A stretch of 26,304 nucleotides of DNA from Acidimicrobiales bacterium (GTDB lineage: Bacteria > Actinomycetota > Acidimicrobiia > Acidimicrobiales > Palsa-688): NCBI GenBank assembly GCA_019241495.1, contig JAFAWZ010000059.1:1-26304 (forward strand), read 5' to 3'. How positions within the stretch are numbered: the first letter of the stretch is position 1; each line of letters opens with the position of its first letter. A model generated the notes under the pieces. The model was given only the letters and a program-made list of their open reading frames with translations, searched no databases and was not told where the DNA came from. The translations under genes and the position numbers were made by a program. Below are positions 20,342 to 26,304 of the stretch, one piece after another.

Positions 20342-23300
20342 CGATCTTCCTCCCAGCCCTCCGCTTCGAGGACGGCGGACCGCAGCGTGGCGAGCGCCGC
20401 CTGCGAAGCGTCCCAGAGGCCACGGTCGTGGGCTTCGAGAAGCCGCTCGGCCATGGCTCGCAGCGCCCAGGGGTTCGAGGCCTCCAGGAATTTGCGAATC
20501 TCGGGGTCGGCCACGTACGACTCGGTGACCTTCTCGTACATCCAGTCCTCCACGACATGGGCGGTGGCGTCGTAGCCGTACAGATAGTCGACCGTCGCGG
20601 CCAGCTCGAAAGCCCCCTTGTAACCATGGCGGGGCATGGCACGGATCCACTTCGGGTTCAAGACCCTGGTCCGGACGACTCTGGCCACTTCCTCGCCGAG
20701 GCCGCGGACTCGAGGCGAAGCGGGATTGGCCGAGTCCCCGAAGACGGCCTTGGGCGCCCGGCCCGACAACGCCCGGACTGTGGCGATCATGCCCCCATGG
20801 TCCTGGAGATAGTCGTCGGAGTCGAAGATGTCGTGCTCCCGGTTGTCCTGGTTCTTCACCGCCACGTCGATCCGGGCGAAGCGCCGTTGCATGGCGTCGT
20901 GAGCCGGCACTCCCATGCCGGCGCGCCCGTAGCTGTAGCCGCTCCACGCGGTGTACACCGCCGCCAGGTCGGCGTCGCTTCGCCAGTCCCGGCTCTCGAG
21001 AAGGGGCAGGATCCCCGACCCGTAGGCGCCGGGCCGGGCGCCGAAGATCCTCGGGTCGCCGTCCGCGAAGCCGGCCAGCGCCACGGCGTCGTCGAGCAGG
21101 CCGACGAGATGGGGAAAGGCGTCGCGGAAGAACCCCGATATCCGCACGATCACATCTATGCGCGGCCGCCCCAGCTCCGCCTCGGGAATCAGCTCGATGC
21201 CGCTCACCCGCCCGGATTCGGCCGCCCACACCGGGCGCACGCCGAGCAGGGCGAGGGCCTCGGCGACGTCGTCGCCCCCGGTGCGCATGGCCGAGGTACC
21301 CCAGACCACCAGGCCGACGCTCACCGGATAGCGGCCCTCCTCCTCGAGGTGGCGGGCCAGCAACCGCTCGGCCAGAACCGACCCGACCTCCCATGCCAGC
21401 TGGGAAGGCAAGGCCTTGGGATCGACCGAGTAGAAGTTGCGCCCCGTGGGCAGTACATGGGCCATGCCCCGGGTCGGGGCGCCGCTCGGCCCCGGAGGCA
21501 CCCAACGGCCGTCCAGCGCGGCCAGGACGCTCGTGATCTCCGCGCCGGTGGAGTCGAGGGCCGGTCCGAGCGTCGCGTCGATCCACTCCAGCACGGCCTG
21601 CTCGTCGCGTGAGCGAGGAGCCGCCGTCCCCGTGACGAGCCCGCGACACTCGGCTTCGACCCCATCGGCACCGTTGCGCGTCTCCACATCGGCACCGAGG
21701 CGCCTGGCCACCGCGTCGCGAAGCGATGGCACCGCGGCCTGAGGCAGCCGGGTGAGGGCGAGGAGAAGATCCACCCGCGCCTCACCCCTGGGGGGATCGC
21801 CGAGGACGTGGAGCCCGCCGCGGATCTGAGCATCCTTCAGCTCGCACAAGTAGCCGTCGACGTGGTTGATCAGCTCGTCGAACGCGTCGCCGTCGGGGGC
21901 GTCAGCCAGCCCGAGGTCGTGGTGGAGCTGGGCGGAGACCAAGAGGGCCCATACTTTGACCCTGATGGCGGGCAGCTTCGAGGGATCGAGCGCGGCCACC
22001 TGGGCGTACTCGTCGAGGAGCTGCTCCAGCCGGGCCACATCGTCGTAGGTGTCGGCCCGGGTCATGGGAGGAAGCAGGTGGTCGACGATGGTGGCGTGGG
22101 CCCGGCGCTTGGCCTGCGTTCCCTCGCCCGGGTCGTTGACGACGAACGGGTAGACGAGGGGCATGTCGCCGAGCGCCACATCAGGGAAGCAGTCCGCGGA
22201 AAGGCCCACGCTCTTGCCGGGCAGCCACTCGAGGGTTCCGTGCTTGCCGACGTGGACCATGGCGTCGGCCCCCCATCCCTCGTCGAGCCACCGGTAGAAG
22301 CCGAGGTAGTGGTGGGTCGGGGGCAGGTCCGGCGAGTGGTAGACGGCCACCGGGTTCTCTCCGAAGCCGCGTGGCGGCTGGACGGTCACGAGCACGCCTC
22401 CGAGGTCCAATCCGGCGAACACCAGGTCCCCGGTGGCCGGGTCCCGGTACACCTGGCCCGGTGCGGTGCCCCAGGCCTCCTCGACCTTCTGGCGCACCGG
22501 CTCGGGCGCGCTCGACCACCATCGCCGGTATTCCTCGGCACCCCAGCGGCCCGGGGCCCGCTGGAGCTGGTCGTCGGTCAGCGACTCCGTCTCATAGGAG
22601 AAGGCGTCGATCAGCTCGGCCATCAAGGCGTCGCCATCGGGGGGGATGCGCTCCACCCTGTAGCCGGCCTCCTTCATGGCGCGCAGGAGATTGACGACCG
22701 ACGCCGGGGTGTCCAGGGCGACGGCGTTGCCGATGCGGCTGCGGCGGGTCGGGTAGGCGGACAGGACGAGCGCGACGCGCCGCTCGGCGGGTGGCACCGA
22801 GCGCAGCCGGGCCAGGCGGGCCGCGATGCCCGCCACCCGCTCCAACCGGTCGGGCCTGGTCCGGTAGGCGGTCACGGGAGTGCCGAGGACGTAGCCGTCG
22901 TCGACCTGCTCGTTGAACGAAAGGGGAACCGAGATGATGCGGCCGTCGAACTCCGGGATGGCGACCCGCATGGCCACGTCGACCGGCGGCAGGCCGGCGG
23001 GCGACGCCTCCCAATCGGCGCCCGCCGCGGTGGCCGTCACCGCCTGTGTCACCGGCACGTCGAGCGAACCTATGGCTGAGGCGTCCCAAGCCAGGCCGTC
23101 TTCGGCCGCCGATCCCGACACCAGTACCGTCGTGATCACCGCGTCGGGGCCCTGCTCCTGGAGAAGCTCGATCGCCTCTACCCGGCCGTCGGTTCCCGGG
23201 CGAAGCGAGTAGCACCACACAGCCAGGGCCCGGCACCCCCGCCTCTCCAGGGCGTGGCAGAGGTCCTCGACGAACAGAGTGTTCCCGGCGATCAGATGGG

Positions 23301-23793
23301 CCCGGTAGAACAGCACGCCTACGAGGGGCCCGGCCGACGGGGCCGGGGTCGAGTAGTAGACGCCCGTCGTGGGCACCGAGGCGGGCGGATCGAAGCCGAA
23401 TCCGGTCATGCACACGGTGTCGGCGACGAAGCGGAGCATCTGCTCGAGGTTGGAGAGCCCGCCGTGCACCAGGTATTCGAAGGCCTGGGCCACCGTAGCG
23501 CTGGGAACGCTCGACGCGGCCGTCAGCTCCGCGTCAGGCGCCGCCTCCCCCCCGAACGCCATCAGAGGTGTACCTCTCGCCCGGCAGGCCCGGTGCAGCT
23601 CGTCGAAGCGATCCCAGGCCCGGGCCCCGCCGAGCAGGCGCACCATGACCAGGTCGGCTGCGTCAAGGTCAGGGAGGTCCTTCAACCGGGCCGGGTCGGC
23701 CGCCTTGACCTCGGGGAAGCCGGCGGGGAGGGCCTCGACGAGCGACCGGAGGGCGAGGATCTCGCTCGGCGCGTTGGTGAGGTAGAGGATCAT
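20338..23793 (-). CDS. cobN: Cobaltochelatase large subunit CobN
   Basis: Inserts cobalt into hydrogenobyrinic acid a,c-diamide in the aerobic (late-insertion) cobalamin pathway. The 1151-aa length is near the family norm of about 1200. Typical blocks include VLFYRAHLIAGNT, the MVHVGKHGTLEWLPGKSVGLS region, VVNDPGEGTQAKRRAHA, MAHVLPTGRNFYSVDP, RIDVIVRISGFFRDAFPHL and NREHDIFDSDDYLQ, and a C-terminal LNPKWIRAMPRHGYKGA. The ATG start overlaps the cobQ stop as ATGA and begins MILYLTNAPSEILAL; an in-frame extension to 23880 is Arg-rich and lies inside cobQ. CobN rather than ChlH is supported by cobQ and cobC next to it. Confidence 0.95.
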   Translation of the reverse strand: MILYLTNAPSEILALRSLVEALPAGFPEVKAADPARLKDLPDLDAADLVMVRLLGGARAWDRFDELHRACRARGTPLMAFGGEAAPDAELTAASSVPSATVAQAFEYLVHGGLSNLEQMLRFVADTVCMTGFGFDPPASVPTTGVYYSTPAPSAGPLVGVLFYRAHLIAGNTLFVEDLCHALERRGCRALAVWCYSLRPGTDGRVEAIELLQEQGPDAVITTVLVSGSAAEDGLAWDASAIGSLDVPVTQAVTATAAGADWEASPAGLPPVDVAMRVAIPEFDGRIISVPLSFNEQVDDGYVLGTPVTAYRTRPDRLERVAGIAARLARLRSVPPAERRVALVLSAYPTRRSRIGNAVALDTPASVVNLLRAMKEAGYRVERIPPDGDALMAELIDAFSYETESLTDDQLQRAPGRWGAEEYRRWWSSAPEPVRQKVEEAWGTAPGQVYRDPATGDLVFAGLDLGGVLVTVQPPRGFGENPVAVYHSPDLPPTHHYLGFYRWLDEGWGADAMVHVGKHGTLEWLPGKSVGLSADCFPDVALGDMPLVYPFVVNDPGEGTQAKRRAHATIVDHLLPPMTRADTYDDVARLEQLLDEYAQVAALDPSKLPAIRVKVWALLVSAQLHHDLGLADAPDGDAFDELINHVDGYLCELKDAQIRGGLHVLGDPPRGEARVDLLLALTRLPQAAVPSLRDAVARRLGADVETRNGADGVEAECRGLVTGTAAPRSRDEQAVLEWIDATLGPALDSTGAEITSVLAALDGRWVPPGPSGAPTRGMAHVLPTGRNFYSVDPKALPSQLAWEVGSVLAERLLARHLEEEGRYPVSVGLVVWGTSAMRTGGDDVAEALALLGVRPVWAAESGRVSGIELIPEAELGRPRIDVIVRISGFFRDAFPHLVGLLDDAVALAGFADGDPRIFGARPGAYGSGILPLLESRDWRSDADLAAVYTAWSGYSYGRAGMGVPAHDAMQRRFARIDVAVKNQDNREHDIFDSDDYLQDHGGMIATVRALSGRAPKAVFGDSANPASPRVRGLGEEVARVVRTRVLNPKWIRAMPRHGYKGAFELAATVDYLYGYDATAHVVEDWMYEKVTESYVADPEIRKFLEASNPWALRAMAERLLEAHDRGLWDASQAALATLRSAVLEAEGWEEDR

Positions 23794-25304
23794 GCTTCGG
23801 ACCCTTCCGCCGATTTGATCAGGGCCAGGATGGCTTCGACATCGAGATGGGCTTCGAGCGCGTCGGCCAGGTCGTCCCACTGGCGCTGCCTGGCCACGGC
23901 GAACGACACGTCGCTACCGGGTTCCCAGTCCCGCCCGGCTCGCCGGGCCACCCGGCCGAGAAGGGCGCGCCGGAACGCGTCGTTCTCCAGCAGCCCGTGG
24001 ACCCCGGTACCGAGGAGCCGCCCACCCCCGGCCTGGCTGCCTTCGGGGCCATGGTCCGTGTCGATCCACGGCTCGTGGTCAACGGTCACGCCGTGATGGA
24101 TCTCATAACCCGACACGGGACAACCGAGGGCCCGGCCCCCAACCCGCCGGGTGGTCTTCGTGGCATGGAAGATCGTGCGCCCCGGCACCAGCCCCAGGCC
24201 CGCCACGCTCGTAGCGGCCGGGGACTCGACGCCGTCGGGGTCTTCGATCGAAGCGCCCATCATCTGGTACCCGGCGCAGATTCCGAGCACCGTCACCCGC
24301 TCGTCACCGGCAAGGCGGCACAGCTCTCGGTCGATCCCGGCCTGGCGCAGCCACCCGAGGTCGGCGACGGTGGCCTTGGAGCCCGGCAGGACGATCAGGT
24401 CGGGCCGGCCCAGATCGGATGACCGGTGAACCAGCCGGACGTCGATCCCCGGCTCGAGAGCCAACGCCTCGAAGTCGGTGAAGTTGGAGATACGGGGCAG
24501 GCGGACCACAGCGACATCGAGCGTGCCACCGGAGTGAGACAGCGAGGCGTGCCAGGGATCCCCGCGAAGAGCCAGGGAGTCCTCCGCGTCCAGGCCCAGC
24601 CGGTCGAGCCAAGGCAGCACCCCGAGGGTCGGGACGCCCGTACGCCGCTCGAGCTCGGCCGGGCCGTCGCCGAGAAGAGCCGGGTCGCCCCGGAACTTGT
24701 TGATGACGAACCCCTTGATCAGCGAGGCCTGATCGGGCGGGAGCAGCATCACGGTGCCGAACAGGGCGGCGAACACGCCACCCCGGTCGATGTCGCCGAC
24801 CACGATGGCGGGGTAGCCGGCGTGGCGCGCCACTTGGAGGTTGACGATGTCGGCGTCCAAGAGGTTGATCTCGGCCGGACTGCCGGCGCCCTCGCATATC
24901 ACCGCGTCGAACCGCCGGCGCAGGTCGGCCAGGTGGGCGGTGACGACGGGCCACAGCTCCGTTTTCCGCTTGTGGTAGCCGGCCGCGTCGAGGGTGGTCC
25001 ACGGCCGGCCTTCTACGACTACCTGGCTGGTGCGGTGGTCGGTCGGCTTCAGCAGCACCGGGTTCATCGCCACCTCGGGCTCGACGCCGGCCGCGGCGGC
25101 CTGGGCGGCCTGGGCCCGGCCGATCTCGTGGCCGGCCGCCGTCACGGCCGAGTTGAGGGCCATGTTCTGCGCCTTGAACGGGGCGACCCGCAGACCGCGC
25201 CGGGCCAGCAGCCGGCACAGGCCGGCGACGACGGTGGACTTCCCGGAGTCGCTCCCGGTCCCGCAGACCATGAGCCCGCCCGCCAGGCAGCCGGGTGCAG
25301 TCAC
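23790..25304 (-). CDS. cobQ: Cobyric acid synthase CobQ
   Basis: Glutamine-dependent amidation of adenosylcobyrinic acid a,c-diamide at four carboxylates to give cobyric acid. From the GTG at 25304 it has 504 aa. The N-terminal ATP-binding half has CGTGSDSGKST (14-24), FKAQNMALNS, CEGAGSPAEINL and GDIDRGGVFA. The C-terminal amidotransferase half has nucleophile Cys343 in GICAGYQMMG, GYEIHHG and His436 in GVHGLLEND. AAGGAGG 7 bp upstream supports the start, which overlaps the cobC-like stop as GTGA. The frame is open much further upstream but that part lies over the cobC-like gene and has no family similarity. Confidence 0.96.
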   Translation of the reverse strand: MTAPGCLAGGLMVCGTGSDSGKSTVVAGLCRLLARRGLRVAPFKAQNMALNSAVTAAGHEIGRAQAAQAAAAGVEPEVAMNPVLLKPTDHRTSQVVVEGRPWTTLDAAGYHKRKTELWPVVTAHLADLRRRFDAVICEGAGSPAEINLLDADIVNLQVARHAGYPAIVVGDIDRGGVFAALFGTVMLLPPDQASLIKGFVINKFRGDPALLGDGPAELERRTGVPTLGVLPWLDRLGLDAEDSLALRGDPWHASLSHSGGTLDVAVVRLPRISNFTDFEALALEPGIDVRLVHRSSDLGRPDLIVLPGSKATVADLGWLRQAGIDRELCRLAGDERVTVLGICAGYQMMGASIEDPDGVESPAATSVAGLGLVPGRTIFHATKTTRRVGGRALGCPVSGYEIHHGVTVDHEPWIDTDHGPEGSQAGGGRLLGTGVHGLLENDAFRRALLGRVARRAGRDWEPGSDVSFAVARQRQWDDLADALEAHLDVEAILALIKSAEGSEA

Positions 25305-26206
25305 GCCAGCGCCTCCTTCAGGCGCTCGAGCCCATCCGGGCCGGGAACGGCGATCCTCACCGTGTCGGTCAGCCCGAACGATGTGCAGTCGCGTACCGCG
25401 ATGGCGTGCCTCGCCAGGCGGTCTCGCAGCTGCGGGGCGGCGACCAGCACCCAGTTGGCTTCGGACGGCGCCGGGCTGAACCCGTGCTGGCGCAAGAGCT
25501 GGACGAGCTCGTCGCGCAGGTCGCCCACCTCGGCGGCCCACCCGACCAGGTCGACGGTCTCGAGCAGGGAGGGCAGGGCGGCGACGGCGAGCCCGTTGAC
25601 GGCCCAGCGGGGTTGGCGCCCGGCCAGGCGTCGGGCGGTGTCGGCGTCGGGGCAGAGGACGTATCCGACCCGCAGGCCGGGGCAGGCGAGCAGCTTGGTC
25701 AATGATCCGAGCACGACGCTCCCGGCCGCCTCGGCATCCCCCCTCGTCCAGCACCCGGTGGCGAGGGGCCAGAACGCCTCGTCCCAGACCGCGGCCCGCT
25801 CCTCGGGCCCAGCCAGCCGGCCGCTCGGATTGTGGGGGTTCGATCGCCAGCGGGGTCCGGCCGGGTCGAGGGTCTCCAGATGGCGCCGGTACAACGAGAA
25901 GTCGGGCTCGTCCACCCAGCCCTTCCCTTGTTCGGCGGCCACCAGGGCGATGGCCTCGGCGCCCCCGTTGGTCAAAATGATGCAGTCGGGGTCCACGCCC
26001 ATCTCCCGAGCGAGCGCATCGGTGGCTACCGCCGGGTCGGGGTAGCGGCCCAGAGCGCTCAGATGACGTCCCACGATCTCAGCCGGGTCGGGGGCGATGG
26101 GGTTCAGGCTGGCCGAGAGGTCCAAGACGCCACCGACGTCGATTCCGAGGGCGGCGGCCAACCGGGCCCCGTCTCCGCCGTGCTCACCGGGTTGGAAGCC
26201 CCGCAT
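25301..26206 (-). CDS. cobC: CobC/CobD-like PLP-dependent threonine-phosphate decarboxylase
   Basis: Aminotransferase fold I enzyme, probably making (R)-1-amino-2-propanol phosphate from threonine phosphate for the cobalamin side chain. Seen: GEHGGDGARLA, LDLSASLNPIAP, RYPDP, LTNGGAEAIAL, SNPHNPSG, the Asp in VWDEAF and the PLP lysine Lys171 in LGSLTKLLACPGLRVGY. It resembles histidinol-phosphate aminotransferase; the HGGD-type N-terminus and cobQ coupling favour the cobalamin role. From the ATG at 26206 it has 301 aa, somewhat short. The frame stays open to 26299, adding 31 non-conserved residues. A different frame is open from the window edge to a TGA that overlaps this ATG (TGATG), which may be the end of an upstream gene. 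Confidence 0.85.
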   Translation of the reverse strand: MRGFQPGEHGGDGARLAAALGIDVGGVLDLSASLNPIAPDPAEIVGRHLSALGRYPDPAVATDALAREMGVDPDCIILTNGGAEAIALVAAEQGKGWVDEPDFSLYRRHLETLDPAGPRWRSNPHNPSGRLAGPEERAAVWDEAFWPLATGCWTRGDAEAAGSVVLGSLTKLLACPGLRVGYVLCPDADTARRLAGRQPRWAVNGLAVAALPSLLETVDLVGWAAEVGDLRDELVQLLRQHGFSPAPSEANWVLVAAPQLRDRLARHAIAVRDCTSFGLTDTVRIAVPGPDGLERLKEALA

Positions 26207-26304
26207 CACGATCGTCTCACCGCCGAGGCCTCTCCCCGGAACCCGACGACCGCACACCCAATAGTGAGCATGGTGCTGATACGGCGGCTCAACCGGCACG
26301 CCGC
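26207..26304 (-). other. Edge segment upstream of cobC, content unresolved
   Basis: These 98 bp are open in two minus-strand frames. One is an extension of the cobC-like gene; the other ends in TGA at 26207-26209 with residues GFRGEASAVRRS and could be the C-terminus of an upstream gene. I recognise neither and see no cobalamin riboswitch core in it. Confidence 0.4.

Noticed and set aside
20341..21649. N-terminal extension making the chlID-like protein 1017 residues
   Set aside because: The added part overlaps cobN completely, is Arg/Gly-rich noise, and a GTG with a good ribosome-binding site at the cobN stop gives the normal family N-terminus.
24426..26045. A 539-codon plus-strand open frame opposite cobQ and the cobC-like gene
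   Set aside because: Antisense shadow; the opposite frames carry catalytic motifs while this one has none.
26207..26304. Cobalamin riboswitch in front of the cobalamin operon
   Set aside because: The 98 bp available are too short and contain no recognisable B12-box; a riboswitch further upstream would be outside the window.
1..26304. tRNA genes, CRISPR arrays, transposases, phage genes
   Set aside because: No cloverleaf with a GTTCRA-type T-loop, no spaced direct repeats and no such coding motifs were noticed in the gaps, which are all under 300 bp.

Overview
This window is very G+C-rich chromosomal DNA, densely packed with genes that are mostly on the minus strand. The gene content points to an actinobacterium. 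It has a mycothiol ligase (MshC), an F420:NADP oxidoreductase (NpdG), phosphatidylinositol-mannoside lipid genes (PIP synthase, PatA-like acyltransferase, PimA-like mannosyltransferase), an EF-G2-type GTPase and CobN with a fused ChlI/ChlD subunit. Queuosine genes (queA, tgt) next to ruvCAB, the many GTG/TTG starts and the leaderless promoters would fit a deep-branching group such as Acidimicrobiia. That placement is an inference; no ribosomal RNA is present to confirm it. No tRNA, CRISPR array, transposase or prophage gene was seen.

Layout from left to right. (1) 1-4096, minus strand: ruvC-ruvA-ruvB-queA-tgt, for Holliday junction processing followed by queuosine tRNA modification. It is driven from an apparently leaderless ruvC promoter that carries a LexA-type SOS box. 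(2) 4257-7473, minus: yebC, pdxT, pdxS (PLP synthesis) and an M48-like membrane protein that has lost its zinc-binding residues. (3) 7502-10937, minus: pimA, a small STAS protein, a PatA-like acyltransferase and PIP synthase. A nested inverted repeat separates the STAS gene from pimA. (4) 10938-11234: a divergent regulatory region with four copies of a palindrome, a 13-bp tandem repeat, a G+C hairpin and a possible 7-codon leader peptide. It leads on the plus strand to an EF-G2-like gene (11235-13298). (5) 13311-17543, minus: HIT hydrolase, thrS, mshC, npdG. (6) 17623-18009, plus: a lone thioredoxin-like protein. (7) 18006-26304, minus: a tightly overlapping cobalamin operon, cobC-like, cobQ, cobN, chlID-like, then an adenylate kinase.

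The order thrS-HIT-pgsA-patA-pimA-pdxS-pdxT-yebC-ruvCAB is the one known from Mycobacterium tuberculosis, so most of the window is an ancient actinobacterial block. Additions relative to that block are the EF-G2 gene with its control region, the STAS gene, the degenerate M48 protein and the queuosine genes. I did not find a clearly new multi-gene system. The most noteworthy signals are regulatory (SOS box on a leaderless start, the pgsA/fusA2 intergenic region, the nested hairpin) and two proteins that keep their fold but lack key residues.
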